Notes: generated from the letters alone by a model not told the origin. A DNA stretch of 64,000 bases from Maribacter sp. ACAM166 (GCF_005771495.1 NZ_VAUW01000006.1:62001-126000), one strand, 5' to 3'. Positions 19,302-29,504 are shown, counted from the first letter of the stretch. Numbers and translations are program-made.

Positions 19302-21764
19302 TTACATAGCTACGATAATAAACTCTGACCTGCGGTTAAGATAATGTTCTTCTTCTGTGCAAGCTACACTACCATTACATTCGTTAAGTAATTGCTCTTC
19401 TCCATAACCTATAGCACTCTCAATTCGCGCTGGATCAATACCCTGGGCTATTAAATAGTTCATGGTTGATTTGGCACGCTTATCAGAAAGGTATTTGTTA
19501 TAAATAGCAGCACCTCTTGAATCGGTATGGGATTCAATTTTTATGACGATGTTTGGAGATTCTTGCATAATGGCAACCAATTTATCCAATTCTATCGCTG
19601 CATCTTTTCGAATATATGATTTGTCGAAATTAAAGTGAATCATCTCTGTCTTCAGCTTTCTAATTCCATTTTCAACTGCAATCATATCATTAAGTTTCCT
19701 CATTGAAACATCAACATTTACGATTTCATTATTTTTTGTTGCTGCGTCTCTGGTGTCATCATAGTAAGATCCCTTTGTAGTTTTTAGCACATATCTTTTA
19801 TCCGATTCCAGATCTTCAAAAACGAAACTTCCATTTTCGTCCGTCTCCATTTCTTTAAGTTTGATGTTGTTCTCATCTAATAGTTGTACCAATGCATTTG
19901 GCATAATATCACCACCTACCAATTCTGTAACTATACCGGAAATAGCGTTTGTATTCGTTGGAATTTCCTCAATCTGTAATGTTTTAAACGAGTAAATATC
20001 ATCATCACCTTTACCACCTGCACGGTTAGATGCAAAATATCCTTTTTGTGCATCCTCATCTACTATAAATGAAAAATCATCCTTTTTACTATTTATGGGT
20101 TTACCAACATTTCGTACTTCTAAAAAGCCAATTTCGTCATCAAAAGCGACTTCAAAAACATCTAAACCTCCTAAGCCAACATGACCGTCCGAAGAAAAGT
20201 AAAGCTTCTTTTCATTTATAAAAGGAAACATTTCTTTATGTTCTGTATTGATTTCAGGACCTAGGTTTCTTGGGGCAGAGAAAGAACCATCTTCTAAAAC
20301 ATCTACCACGAAAATATCCGTTTCGCCTATACTACCGGGCATATCTGAAACGAAATAAAGCTGCTTACCATCTTTGCTTAAAGCAGGGTGGCCGGTTGAA
20401 TATTCGTCACTATTAAAAGATACTTCATCTGCCTTTGTCCATTCTCCATTAATTTTTTTAGAACGGTATATTTTAAGGTGGTTGATACCATTCTTATCTC
20501 TTTTTAATTTTTTTCCATAGTTATTTCTCGTAAAATACATGGTTTCATTGTCAGGAGAAAAGGCAACAGATGCTTCGTGGTACTTGGTGTTTATTTTTTT
20601 AGAAAATTTTAGGGCATCTTTAAGATCATGTGATTCCTCATTTACCTTAGCTATAAATAAATCTAAGTAAGGTTGATTATTCCGTTTATACCGACGCGTA
20701 TTATATATAGAGGAATCTTTAGAAGAAGCAAAAACAATTTCATCTCCATTATAATACATAGGTGAAAATTCAGAATAATTTGAATTGATACTAAGGTTTT
20801 TAACATCAAATTTATCCTTCATTCTTAAAAGGCCATCTAATATAGTTTCATTGTGAACACTATTTTTCTCGATTTTTTCACCTGCCAATCTTCTGTTATA
20901 TAATTTCATTAGGCGTTTAGACCTTTTGTAATTTCCAGTACCTTTAAGTGAATGAGCATATTTAAACATATAATCGGACGTTATTTCATCCTCATATTTT
21001 TCAAAAAGAATAGTATACCATTTATAAGCCTTTCCCATATCGGTGTTAAAGTAATGGGCATCACCTGCTTTTTTTAGCACATCATACGTATAAGTTTGGT
21101 CATATTTGGTCAGTGCAAGTTCGTATAGTTTAGCGGCCTCGGCATACCGCATTGTATTAAAGTACTCATCTGCTTTTTGAATAAGTTTACTTTTAGATTG
21201 AGGAGACTTATCTTTTAGTTCTTCAACGTTCTTGGATAGTGCAGTTATTTGTTTTGACTCCTTTGGTATATTATAAGTAACTTCTTTTATGGGTGCTAAC
21301 TCTGCGACGGGCAAACTGTTCAACATTCTAAGAACCCAGATATCCTTAGTATAGCGATTGTCAAATTTAGAATTACAATCGGCAAACGCAGTTTGCCATG
21401 AATCATAATGGTTAAGGTATAGATAATACAATTCGTTATCGGTATTTTGGAAGTAACCAGAATTGAAACCTTTCCTATTTAACTTTCTAACCTGTGATTT
21501 TAAATTTTTACTATTTCTAAAAATACCTGATACTACATAATATCCATTTTCTACATCGGTAAGGTTGTTAAAGGTCTTTTGGAGAATAGCATACGATTCG
21601 GCGGCTTTCTCAAATTCTTTTTCATCAGAATCGATATATGCAGAAGGAGAAGTTATTTCATAATCATCAGAACCCTCAGAAGTTAAATCGGTCTGAAAAC
21701 CTTGAGCTTGAACGATAATAACAAAAAGCAAAAAAGATATTTTCAGTAAGGTTTTCATGTACAT
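19302..21764 (-). CDS. OmpA-family envelope protein with TPR, PD40-type beta-propeller and carboxypeptidase-like domains (PorE-type)
   Basis: 820 residues, ATG at 21764 with ATG 21758 (MKTLLK) equally possible. After a signal peptide ending VQAQG come a SPOR-like segment (about 65-140, starting NGYYVVSGIF), TPR-like helices (about 190-290), WD40/PD40 repeats (about 330-600) with motifs such as AFSPDNETMYF, HPALSKDGKQLYFVSD and PFINEKKLYFSSD, a carboxypeptidase-regulatory-like beta domain (about 625-700) and a C-terminal OmpA domain (about 705-820, ESHTDSRG and NRRSEF) that binds peptidoglycan. This architecture is that of flavobacterial proteins linked to T9SS components such as PorE. A role near the T9SS/PorP proteins is inferred; here the gene stands alone. 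Confidence 0.88.
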   Translation of the reverse strand: MYMKTLLKISFLLFVIIVQAQGFQTDLTSEGSDDYEITSPSAYIDSDEKEFEKAAESYAILQKTFNNLTDVENGYYVVSGIFRNSKNLKSQVRKLNRKGFNSGYFQNTDNELYYLYLNHYDSWQTAFADCNSKFDNRYTKDIWVLRMLNSLPVAELAPIKEVTYNIPKESKQITALSKNVEELKDKSPQSKSKLIQKADEYFNTMRYAEAAKLYELALTKYDQTYTYDVLKKAGDAHYFNTDMGKAYKWYTILFEKYEDEITSDYMFKYAHSLKGTGNYKRSKRLMKLYNRRLAGEKIEKNSVHNETILDGLLRMKDKFDVKNLSINSNYSEFSPMYYNGDEIVFASSKDSSIYNTRRYKRNNQPYLDLFIAKVNEESHDLKDALKFSKKINTKYHEASVAFSPDNETMYFTRNNYGKKLKRDKNGINHLKIYRSKKINGEWTKADEVSFNSDEYSTGHPALSKDGKQLYFVSDMPGSIGETDIFVVDVLEDGSFSAPRNLGPEINTEHKEMFPFINEKKLYFSSDGHVGLGGLDVFEVAFDDEIGFLEVRNVGKPINSKKDDFSFIVDEDAQKGYFASNRAGGKGDDDIYSFKTLQIEEIPTNTNAISGIVTELVGGDIMPNALVQLLDENNIKLKEMETDENGSFVFEDLESDKRYVLKTTKGSYYDDTRDAATKNNEIVNVDVSMRKLNDMIAVENGIRKLKTEMIHFNFDKSYIRKDAAIELDKLVAIMQESPNIVIKIESHTDSRGAAIYNKYLSDKRAKSTMNYLIAQGIDPARIESAIGYGEEQLLNECNGSVACTEEEHYLNRRSEFIIVAM

Positions 21765-22020
21765 ATTTGTTAGTTGAGCATAAGGTTCAACAACGACATG
21801 GAGTATAGCAAAAGGTATTAATCTGAACCTATTAAAGCTGTAATCCTAGTCGAAATTAAGGTTATAGCAATATTTCTAATATTTTTTGTTGTGAAAGAAG
21901 TGTTTTTTGTCGTGAAAACATAGCATTTAGTGGCTGTAGGAGCGATACTTGTGCAAAAACTAACAATTTTAGGCTTCGTTATTGAAGGTTGCTTTTAAAC
22001 TATTAAAATAACGAGCATAA
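21765..22020. other. Intergenic region between the OmpA-type gene and the tatA terminator
   Basis: About 256 bases upstream of the minus-strand OmpA-type gene. It must contain that gene's promoter, but I see no convincing -7 box. No ORF or RNA gene is recognisable. Confidence 0.5.
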
Positions 22021-22046
22021 AAAACGCCTTGCATTGCAAGACGTTT
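22021..22046 (-). terminator. Terminator of tatA
   Basis: AAAACG-c-CTTGCA / TGCAAG-a-CGTTTT inverted repeat located 28 bases past the tatA stop; on the minus strand it runs into a T stretch. Confidence 0.75.
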
Positions 22047-22073
22047 TAAGTGTTTAAAGAATTTAACAATGAG

Positions 22074-22259
22074 TTAATCCTTTTTCTTTTCTTCTAATTG
22101 TTCATCCTCTTTGGAGGCATCTTTGAATTCTTTAATTCCACTGCCTAAACCTCTCATAAGTTCAGGTATCTTTTTTCCTCCGAATAATAGCAGAATTACC
22201 ACTACTACTAGGATAATTTGTGGAGCACCTATGGCCAAAAAAGTAGATAAGATTGTCAT
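22074..22259 (-). CDS. tatA: Sec-independent protein translocase subunit TatA/E
   Basis: 61 residues with the TatA/E plan: a short N-terminus, one membrane helix (about residues 8-25, [23 protein letters not shown]) with the FGxxKIPEL hinge, an amphipathic [12 protein letters not shown] helix and a highly charged tail. TatA oligomers form the pore of the twin-arginine pathway for folded proteins. The gene is single, with its own terminator; no tatC is visible in the window. Confidence 0.93.
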   Translation of the reverse strand: MTILSTFLAIGAPQIILVVVVILLLFGGKKIPELMRGLGSGIKEFKDASKEDEQLEEKKKD

Positions 22260-22439
22260 AAGACTATAATTTTAATTGGAAATCAAAGATACTAAAAACT
22301 AGTATAGAAAACTGGGTATTATCGAATAGGATGTTAATTATACATAATTTAACTAATAATTGGGTAATTAAGGCTCTTTAGGTCAGAATAGAGCTAGTAT
22401 ATTTCTCTACCTAAACGACTCATAATTAATTTCTAAGTT

Positions 22440-22447
22440 TATCTTTG
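22440..22447 (+). promoter_or_regulatory. Candidate -7 box of the M23 peptidase gene
   Basis: TATCTTTG matches TAnnTTTG just 5 bases before the ATG, implying a very short or absent leader. Confidence 0.45.
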
Positions 22448-22452
22448 TCAGG

Positions 22453-23322
22453 ATGGCCAAAAAAGTCAAAAAACGAAAGGAAATAAAACGAAAGCTGCTT
22501 CACAAGTACCGCTTGGTCATTTTGAATGAAAGTACTTTTGAGGAAAAAATATCTTTCAAATTAAGCAGATTAAATGTTTTTGTGACTGGGTCACTTTTTA
22601 TGATTGCCCTTATAGGATTTACAACCGTATTAATCGCTTTCACCCCTCTGCGCGAATACATACCAGGTTATTCTTCAACTAGGTTAAAGAAAGAGGCAAC
22701 AGAGCTTACCTATAGAACAGACTCTTTAGTAAGAATATTAAATTATACCAATAAGTATTTAGATAATATTCGATTGGTCTTAAAGGGAGATATTGAGAAT
22801 ACAGTGGTTAACAGAGACTCCCTTTTTCTGCAATATAAATTGGATCCAGCATCAGTAGACCTAAACCCTATCAAAGAAGATTCGTTATTAAGGGCTGAAG
22901 TTGCGCTCGAGGATAAATACAATTTATTTGAACGTGCTATAGACAAGAAAAATTTGGTATTATTCACGCCGGTTTCAGGAGCGATATCTATGGGTTTTGA
23001 TCCAAATGAAAAACATTATGCCGTTGATATAACCGCTAGGAAGGATAGCCCGGTAAAAGCGATTGCCAACGGAACGGTGATTTTTTCTGAATGGACCGCA
23101 GATACGGGTTATGTTATAATTATTGAACATGAAGGCGGTTTGCTAAGTGTATATAAACACAACGGTTCATTATCAAAATTTCAGGGAGATATAGTAAGAG
23201 GTGGAGAAGTAATAGCTTCTGTAGGTAACACGGGGGAATTTAGTACTGGACCTCACTTACATTTTGAAATATGGGATAATGGAACGCCTATTGACCCGAT
23301 AAACTATATTGATTTTAATTAG
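22453..23322 (+). CDS. M23 family peptidoglycan endopeptidase, membrane-anchored
   Basis: 289 residues: a basic N-terminal tail, a membrane helix (about 42-62), a coiled region, and a C-terminal LytM/M23 domain from about residue 175. The zinc-ligand motifs are intact: HYAVDI (HxxxD) and HLHFE, together with VYKHNG. M23 enzymes cleave peptide cross-links of the cell wall in the periplasm. The GH3-family gene begins 7 bases after the stop, so an operon with GH3 is likely. A -7 box lies directly ahead. Confidence 0.92.
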   Translation: MAKKVKKRKEIKRKLLHKYRLVILNESTFEEKISFKLSRLNVFVTGSLFMIALIGFTTVLIAFTPLREYIPGYSSTRLKKEATELTYRTDSLVRILNYTNKYLDNIRLVLKGDIENTVVNRDSLFLQYKLDPASVDLNPIKEDSLLRAEVALEDKYNLFERAIDKKNLVLFTPVSGAISMGFDPNEKHYAVDITARKDSPVKAIANGTVIFSEWTADTGYVIIIEHEGGLLSVYKHNGSLSKFQGDIVRGGEVIASVGNTGEFSTGPHLHFEIWDNGTPIDPINYIDFN

Positions 23323-23329
23323 AGTCTAC

Positions 23330-24835
23330 ATGTCCTTAAAGACCATTGCTGCTAAAATATTTGCCCACCGCATTGCTAAGCGGACGGAGAAATGGGTGAA
23401 TAACCCTATTAAAACTCAAGAAAAGGTATTCAGGGAATTAATTAAAAGTGGAAGGCAAACTAAATTCGGCAATGATCATTCTCTAAAGACTATTATCAAC
23501 CATTCAGATTTCATCAATAAAGTACCAATAAGGGATTATGAAGACCTTAAGGACTACATAAGTCTAATTGTTGCAGGAGAAAAGGATATACTATGGCCCG
23601 GTAAGCCTGTTTACTTTGCAAAAACATCTGGGACAACATCTGGCGCTAAATATATTCCCATTACCGAAGGTTCAATCAAAGAACAGGTAAAAGCATCAAG
23701 AAATGCAATTTTGAATTACATTCATGAAACGGGCAATGCTAATTTTGTAACAGGCAAAATGATTTTCTTACAGGGGAGTCCAGTATTAGAAGAGAAAAAT
23801 GGAGTTAAATTTGGTCGGCTCTCCGGTATTTCAGCCCATTATGTGCCCAATTATCTACAAAAAAATCGGTTGCCTACTTGGGAGACCAATTGTATCGAAG
23901 ACTGGGAAACAAAGGTCAATGCGATTGTGGAGGAAACCAAAGGTGAAGATATGACCGTAATTGCGGGCATACCTTCTTGGGTTCAAATGTATTTTGAAAA
24001 ACTTAAAGAAAACACTAACCAGTACATTGGTGATTTGTTCGAGAATTTAGAACTTTTTATTTACGGTGGGGTAAATTACGAGCCCTATAGAAAAAAGTTT
24101 GAATCTTTAATGGGTAGAAAGGTTGCTAGTATTGAACTTTTTCCTGCGAGTGAGGGCTTTTTTGCATACCAAAATTCCCAAAAAGAAAAAGGGATGCTGT
24201 TGCTTTTAAATGCGGGGATTTTTTACGAATTTGTGAGGTCTGATGATTTTTTCTCTGAGAGCCCTAAAAGAATTACAATAAAAGATGTGGAGATTGGAGT
24301 TGATTATGTCATGATCATTTCAACAAATGCGGGGCTATGGGCATATAATTTAGGTGATACCATTCGGTTTATTTCAACGTATCCCTTTAAAATAGTCGTT
24401 TCAGGAAGAATTAAGCATTTTATTTCAGCCTTTGGCGAACATGTAATTGCAAAAGAGGTAGAAGAAGCAATGTTAATTGCTACCGATTTAATAGATGCGA
24501 GTATAAGTGAATTTACTGTGGCACCGCAGATAACTCCTGAAGGTGAAGAATTACCTTACCACGAGTGGTTCATAGAATTTGAAAAGTTACCTAAGGATAT
24601 GAACTCTTTTATTCAACAGTTGGATAAGGCGCTGCAAAAACAGAATAGTTACTATTACGACCTTATCGTAGGGAAAGTCTTACAGACATTAAAGGTCACC
24701 CCGATTATAAACGGCGGATTCATGAAGTACATGAAATCAATAGGTAAGCTTGGTGGGCAAAACAAAGTTCAACGATTATCAAATGACCGGAAAGTAGCCG
24801 AAGGTTTGTCAAAATTCAAAGTGACAAATACGTAA
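23330..24835 (+). CDS. GH3 auxin-responsive promoter family protein (acyl-adenylating/amide synthetase fold)
   Basis: 501 residues from ATG 23330 (MSLKTIAAK); an ORF start 21 bases earlier would overlap the M23 gene and is less likely. Signature: YFAKTSGTTSGAKYIPIT (nucleotide-binding loop of the ANL superfamily), ASEGFFAYQ, and YNLGDTIRFI followed by GRIKHFISAFGEHV. Plant GH3 proteins conjugate amino acids to acyl hormones; the bacterial homologues are widespread in Bacteroidota and their substrate is unknown. Its place directly behind an M23 endopeptidase and before DUF6909 suggests an envelope or metabolic housekeeping job, but this is inference. Confidence 0.9.
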   Translation: MSLKTIAAKIFAHRIAKRTEKWVNNPIKTQEKVFRELIKSGRQTKFGNDHSLKTIINHSDFINKVPIRDYEDLKDYISLIVAGEKDILWPGKPVYFAKTSGTTSGAKYIPITEGSIKEQVKASRNAILNYIHETGNANFVTGKMIFLQGSPVLEEKNGVKFGRLSGISAHYVPNYLQKNRLPTWETNCIEDWETKVNAIVEETKGEDMTVIAGIPSWVQMYFEKLKENTNQYIGDLFENLELFIYGGVNYEPYRKKFESLMGRKVASIELFPASEGFFAYQNSQKEKGMLLLLNAGIFYEFVRSDDFFSESPKRITIKDVEIGVDYVMIISTNAGLWAYNLGDTIRFISTYPFKIVVSGRIKHFISAFGEHVIAKEVEEAMLIATDLIDASISEFTVAPQITPEGEELPYHEWFIEFEKLPKDMNSFIQQLDKALQKQNSYYYDLIVGKVLQTLKVTPIINGGFMKYMKSIGKLGGQNKVQRLSNDRKVAEGLSKFKVTNT

Positions 24836-24860
24836 CTTTTTTTTAACAAATTATAAATTG

Positions 24861-24868
24861 TAATTTTG
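24861..24868 (+). promoter_or_regulatory. Candidate -7 box that decides the DUF6909 start
   Basis: TAATTTTG matches TAnnTTTG, with a T run and TTAACA upstream. It overlaps a TTG at 24866 that could be mistaken for a start; a transcript beginning after this box would contain only the ATG at 24881. Confidence 0.5.
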
Positions 24869-24880
24869 TTTAAATCTTCC

Positions 24881-26563
24881 ATGGGAAAATCAACTACATC
24901 CACTAGAGCTCAAGAATCCACAAATGCTATTGAACGCATGTATATTACTATGCGGCACTTGTTTAATCGCGGTTTTTATAAACCCAATGGTGTTTCGGGA
25001 GAGGCATTGAAAAATGCACTGTTGCAATTAAGACCAGAAATTTACGGTTCGGTCGGTGAGGAGAAGGCAGAATTAAATGGACTCATTTATGTGCTTGAAC
25101 GGCTTCCTGAAGGAATTGAACAGTGTAGGTTTATTAGTTTAACCTCAGATGAGGGCTATGGCATTTCCCACATTAATCCAATTATACCGCCAAAAAGAAG
25201 ACGAAATTGTTACCGCATTGATGATGAGCAGATGAATATTGAGATTACCAGAGGCCGTTCTGATATCTATGATATTCTTACCCATTTGACCTTCTTGTTT
25301 ATTGAATCTGAAAAAATTTGTAAGAGGGTCTTAATTCCAGAATCTGAAAAAACCATTAGGGATTGGTCAAAGCTTGAAAATGCAGTTAATAAGGAAGAAC
25401 TGACCCAGCCGGAACGAGAAATAGCCTTAATTCATACAGCAAATATTTTAGGTAGATCTTTTGAAGAAATATTGGAAGTATATAAAAAGTTCAGCACCAA
25501 AACCAACCCTGAACGATTTTTAAAAATAGTATACTGGCTTGGAAAACTAGCTCTGGAGGAAGAAATTACTGGCGAGAAAAGGGCTATTACTTTTAGTGCA
25601 TTATTAAGAGAACGATTAGGACATCATATCCATGGTGAAATATGGGCCAATAATATCAAAAGTGTTTTAGTAAAAAACAACCTATTACATAGGCCAATTC
25701 ATATCATCTCGGCTAATATGCACAGTGTTATGAATTCACTTTTTGCAAAAGCCGCATTATCAAGTGAATTTCCAGATTCTGGTTCTCTAAATATATATGA
25801 GGCATTAAGTAGTTCGGGAAATGCATCCTTAAGAAAAAAGGTAACCGATTTGGCAGAAAATAACGGAATGATATCAATCGATGATACGTCGGGAACTAAT
25901 ATTGATGTTCAGATATTCGACACGGCAAAGATTGGAATAAATAATTGTTCCTATGTATTTCCTGCCAAAAAGAATGATAAAAAACCTGTTATATTTGTAA
26001 TGGATTACGCATTCGGAGAACAAGCATATGAGACTATCGATGAACTATTAAAACCTTATAGCACAAAAAAGGATAATGAATCTTTAATTAATGTTGAATC
26101 TGTTTCAATAATGGGTAAAGCAGGAATATTAGAGGGGGGTAAAGGTGATTTAATGATACCTTCGGCTCATATTTTTGAAGGAACGGCAGATAATTATCCA
26201 TTTAAAAATGAGTTGTGTGCTAAGGATTTTGAAGGATATGGCCTTAAGGTATTTGAAGGTACGATGGTAACCGTTTTGGGAACATCATTACAGAACAAGG
26301 ATATTCTAAAGTTTTTTCACAAATCGACATGGAATGTAATTGGATTGGAAATGGAAGGCGTGCACTATCAGAAAGCGATACAGTCTGCATCTAAAATAAG
26401 AAAAAGTATTGGTGAGGATGTTAAAGTCAGATATGCCTATTACGCATCAGATAATCCTTTGGAGACGGGAAGTACTCTAGCTTCTGGAGGACTCGGCACT
26501 ACTGGGGTAAAACCGACATATTTAATTACCGATAAAATTTTAAAACAAATATTTAATTCATAG
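24881..26563 (+). CDS. DUF6909 family protein, C-terminal region nucleoside-phosphorylase-like
   Basis: 560 residues from ATG 24881, chosen because the upstream TTG lies inside a promoter box. I recognise it as the flavobacterial DUF6909 family, function unknown. The N-terminal third is helical (IERMYITMRHLFNRGFY). The C-terminal part has VFVMDYAFGEQAYETIDELL-like strands, GKAGILEGGKGDLMIP, and VIGLEMEGVHYQKAI; the last resembles the substrate-binding xxEMEG segment of purine nucleoside phosphorylases, MTA nucleosidases and AMP nucleosidase, so a nucleoside-related hydrolase or phosphorylase is possible (inference). It sits between GH3 and a Wzz-like gene that begins 1 base after its stop. 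Confidence 0.75.
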   Translation: MGKSTTSTRAQESTNAIERMYITMRHLFNRGFYKPNGVSGEALKNALLQLRPEIYGSVGEEKAELNGLIYVLERLPEGIEQCRFISLTSDEGYGISHINPIIPPKRRRNCYRIDDEQMNIEITRGRSDIYDILTHLTFLFIESEKICKRVLIPESEKTIRDWSKLENAVNKEELTQPEREIALIHTANILGRSFEEILEVYKKFSTKTNPERFLKIVYWLGKLALEEEITGEKRAITFSALLRERLGHHIHGEIWANNIKSVLVKNNLLHRPIHIISANMHSVMNSLFAKAALSSEFPDSGSLNIYEALSSSGNASLRKKVTDLAENNGMISIDDTSGTNIDVQIFDTAKIGINNCSYVFPAKKNDKKPVIFVMDYAFGEQAYETIDELLKPYSTKKDNESLINVESVSIMGKAGILEGGKGDLMIPSAHIFEGTADNYPFKNELCAKDFEGYGLKVFEGTMVTVLGTSLQNKDILKFFHKSTWNVIGLEMEGVHYQKAIQSASKIRKSIGEDVKVRYAYYASDNPLETGSTLASGGLGTTGVKPTYLITDKILKQIFNS

Positions 26564-26564
26564 A

Positions 26565-27557
26565 ATGGCCGAGAATCAAACACCAGAAAACCAAAATTCT
26601 TCCGATGAAATAGATTTGGGACAATTGTTCAAGTTGATTGGAAAAGGTTTCAATTCCGTATTTCGGTCATTCCTAAGGTTTTTCCTTTACCTGAAGAAAA
26701 ATATATTTATACTTATTGGATTAGTAGTAGTCGGTTTAGCGGTTGGTTACGGATTAAATAAAATTATATCGAAAAAGCTTAAGACAGAGGTCATTGTAAA
26801 ACCTCAGATGGAAAGTAAAAACTATTTGTATGATGTTATAAATGAGATTCAATCAAATATAGATTCAAAAGATACGTTGTTTTTCAAATCGATAGGAATC
26901 GAAGAAATTGATTTTGACGGGTTGGAAGTTCACATTAGTCGCGTTGTAGAAGAAGGTAATTTAGAAAATGACCTTCAGTATTTTGAGTTGCTTCAAAGTT
27001 TTGAAAATACGGATGCAATAGCGGATATTGTAAAGGCAGAACTCCAAAATAAAAGTTCTTTTAATCACCGTATTACCTTTTATTATAAAAATGTAGAACT
27101 TGGAAAGAACTTTGCGAATAAGGTCATGTTATATATCAATACAAATATATATTTTGATGGACTTATTGAGGTGTCTCGCGGCAATGCAACTAGTAGAATT
27201 GAACAAAATCAAGTTTTACTAAAGCAGGTTGATGAAATCATTACCAATTATACGAATAGTTTAGCTGTAAAAAAGGAAAGGCCTATAGGCGAACGTATTG
27301 TGTTGGATAATCAAGAACAAGTTAATATTGCAGATTTATTTCAGTACAAAAATTTGTTGATACGTGATATTGAAACGAAAAAACTCGAGCTAAAGGAACG
27401 GACAGAGCCTGTAAGTATTATTAACTTCGGCCAGCCACAAGCAGTTAAAAAGTCGTTTTTTGGGAAAAGTATTGTTTTCATCCCTTTACTACTTTTATGT
27501 CTTTTCTTTTTTGTGTCTATACTAGGATATCTCAATAACAAATCAAAAGAACTATAG
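26565..27557 (+). CDS. Wzz/GumC-type chain-length determinant-like membrane protein
   Basis: 330 residues with the plan of a short polysaccharide co-polymerase: cytoplasmic acidic N-terminus, membrane helix at about 45-64 (IFILIGLVVVGLAVGYGL), a long extracytoplasmic helical region (about 70-295) and a second helix (about 300-320). There is no tyrosine kinase domain. Wzz-type proteins set the modal length of O-polysaccharide or capsule chains in the inner membrane. Its position as the first gene before rmlBACD and the start 1 base after the DUF6909 stop support the assignment; sequence similarity is low, so the call rests on topology and context. Confidence 0.7.
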   Translation: MAENQTPENQNSSDEIDLGQLFKLIGKGFNSVFRSFLRFFLYLKKNIFILIGLVVVGLAVGYGLNKIISKKLKTEVIVKPQMESKNYLYDVINEIQSNIDSKDTLFFKSIGIEEIDFDGLEVHISRVVEEGNLENDLQYFELLQSFENTDAIADIVKAELQNKSSFNHRITFYYKNVELGKNFANKVMLYINTNIYFDGLIEVSRGNATSRIEQNQVLLKQVDEIITNYTNSLAVKKERPIGERIVLDNQEQVNIADLFQYKNLLIRDIETKKLELKERTEPVSIINFGQPQAVKKSFFGKSIVFIPLLLLCLFFFVSILGYLNNKSKEL

Positions 27558-27569
27558 TAAAAACAATAT

Positions 27570-28613
27570 ATGAATATATTAATTACAGGGGGAGCAGGTT
27601 TCATAGGTTCTCACGTGGTAAGAAGATTTGTTGATAATTATCAAGACTATAACATTTATAATCTTGATAGTCTTACTTACGCAGGCAATTTGGAGAACTT
27701 AAAAGACATTGATCAAAAGTCAAACTATAATTTTATAAAGGGAGATATTGTTGATGAGTACTTTATTAATGATTTATTTAAGCGTATTGATTTTGATGGC
27801 GTAATACATTTGGCTGCGGAGTCACATGTAGATAGATCTATAGAAGATCCCCTAGCTTTTGTAAGAACTAATATTATTGGAACGGTTAACCTCTTAAACG
27901 CAGCAAAGAATACTTGGAAGAAAAACTATAAGGATAAACTCTTCTATCACGTAAGTACAGATGAAGTTTATGGCTCCTTAGGTAAAGATGGCCTTTTCAC
28001 AGAAGAAACTTCATACGACCCCAACTCGCCTTATTCAGCATCAAAAGCAAGCTCAGACCACTTTGTAAGGGCGTACGGTGAAACGTATGGATTGCCATTT
28101 GTAATTAGTAATTGCTCCAATAATTATGGGCCTTATCACTTTCCTGAAAAACTAATTCCTCTATTTATAAATAATATTATAGAAAAAACCCCCTTACCCG
28201 TTTATGGGGATGGTAAATACACTAGAGACTGGCTTTTTGTAGAAGACCACTCAAGAGCCATTGATTTAGTTTTTCATAAGGGAAAAAATCATGAAACTTA
28301 TAATATTGGTGGATTCAACGAATGGCAAAACATAGATTTAGTTAAACTACTTTGTGAAGTAATGGATAAAAAATTAGACAGGGATGTTGGTACATCGCAA
28401 AAGCTAATAACCTATGTTAAAGATAGGCCAGGACACGATTTAAGATACGCCATAGACGCCACAAAAATCAGCAAGGAACTAGGCTGGAAACCTTCTGTTA
28501 CTTTTGAGGAAGGTTTGGAAAAGACAGTAGATTGGTATTTATCTAACACGGAATGGTTAAACCATGTTACCTCAGGCGGCTATAAAGAATATTATAAAAA
28601 AATGTATTCTTAA
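27570..28613 (+). CDS. rfbB: dTDP-glucose 4,6-dehydratase
   Basis: 347 residues, the usual length. Rossmann motif TGGAGFIG at residues 6-13, HLAAESHVDRSI, the HVSTDEVYGSL block near residue 128 and the catalytic YSASK near 155, all typical of RmlB. It converts dTDP-glucose to dTDP-4-keto-6-deoxyglucose, step two of dTDP-L-rhamnose synthesis in the cytoplasm. First gene of rmlBACD, 12 bases after the Wzz-like gene. Confidence 0.97.
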   Translation: MNILITGGAGFIGSHVVRRFVDNYQDYNIYNLDSLTYAGNLENLKDIDQKSNYNFIKGDIVDEYFINDLFKRIDFDGVIHLAAESHVDRSIEDPLAFVRTNIIGTVNLLNAAKNTWKKNYKDKLFYHVSTDEVYGSLGKDGLFTEETSYDPNSPYSASKASSDHFVRAYGETYGLPFVISNCSNNYGPYHFPEKLIPLFINNIIEKTPLPVYGDGKYTRDWLFVEDHSRAIDLVFHKGKNHETYNIGGFNEWQNIDLVKLLCEVMDKKLDRDVGTSQKLITYVKDRPGHDLRYAIDATKISKELGWKPSVTFEEGLEKTVDWYLSNTEWLNHVTSGGYKEYYKKMYS

Positions 28614-28634
28614 ATCACCATTAAATCATAAAAT

Positions 28635-29504
28635 ATGAAAGGAATTATCTTAGCAGGTGGGTCTGGAACAAGGCTGCATCCATTAACACTTTCCGTAAGT
28701 AAACAATTGATGCCTATTTATGATAAGCCAATGATATATTATCCCCTGTCTACTTTAATGTTTGCAGGTATAAGGGACATTTTGATAATCTCAACCCCTA
28801 AAGATTTACCTTTGTTCGAAGAACTATTGGGTGATGGGGAAAAATTGGGTTGTTCTTTCTCATATGCAGTTCAAGAAGCGCCAAACGGTCTTGCCGAGGC
28901 TTTTATAATAGGAAAGGATTTTATAGGGAAAGATAAAGTTGCTCTTATTTTGGGTGATAATATTTTCTATGGTTCTGGTCTTGCTAAATTACTACAATCT
29001 AATAATAATCCAGACGGAGGAATTATTTATGCATACAGAGTACATGACCCAGAACGTTACGGTGTTGTAGAATTTGATGATGAAGGAAAAGCCAAGACCA
29101 TAGAGGAAAAGCCATTAGAGCCAAAATCTAATTATGCGGTTCCTGGAATTTATTTTTATGATAATGAGGTGGTACAAATAGCTGCTAATATCCCTCCGAG
29201 CTCAAGAGGCGAACTAGAGATTACTGATGTTAATAAAGAGTATTTAAAACGTGGTAAGTTAAGTGTAAGTATTCTCGACAGAGGCACCGCTTGGCTTGAT
29301 ACCGGAACCTTTCAATCTTTAATGCAAGCCTCCCAATTTGTTGAGGTAATTGAGGAAAGGCAAGGGCTTAAAATTGGAGCTATAGAGGGTGCGGCATATG
29401 AAATGGGATACATTAATAAGCAGCAATTCAAAGAATTAGCTGAGCCTCTTATGAAAAGTGGTTATGGCAAGAATTTATTGGGAATATTAAATAAGAGTAA
29501 ATGA
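28635..29504 (+). CDS. rfbA: Glucose-1-phosphate thymidylyltransferase
   Basis: 289 residues. [11 protein letters not shown] nucleotide-binding signature at residues 8-18, [23 protein letters not shown] with the metal-binding Asp, and EEKP and [10 protein letters not shown] further on: a complete RmlA. It makes dTDP-glucose from dTTP and glucose-1-phosphate. The stop overlaps the rfbC start by 4 bases (ATGA), so translation is coupled. Confidence 0.97.
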   Translation: MKGIILAGGSGTRLHPLTLSVSKQLMPIYDKPMIYYPLSTLMFAGIRDILIISTPKDLPLFEELLGDGEKLGCSFSYAVQEAPNGLAEAFIIGKDFIGKDKVALILGDNIFYGSGLAKLLQSNNNPDGGIIYAYRVHDPERYGVVEFDDEGKAKTIEEKPLEPKSNYAVPGIYFYDNEVVQIAANIPPSSRGELEITDVNKEYLKRGKLSVSILDRGTAWLDTGTFQSLMQASQFVEVIEERQGLKIGAIEGAAYEMGYINKQQFKELAEPLMKSGYGKNLLGILNKSK

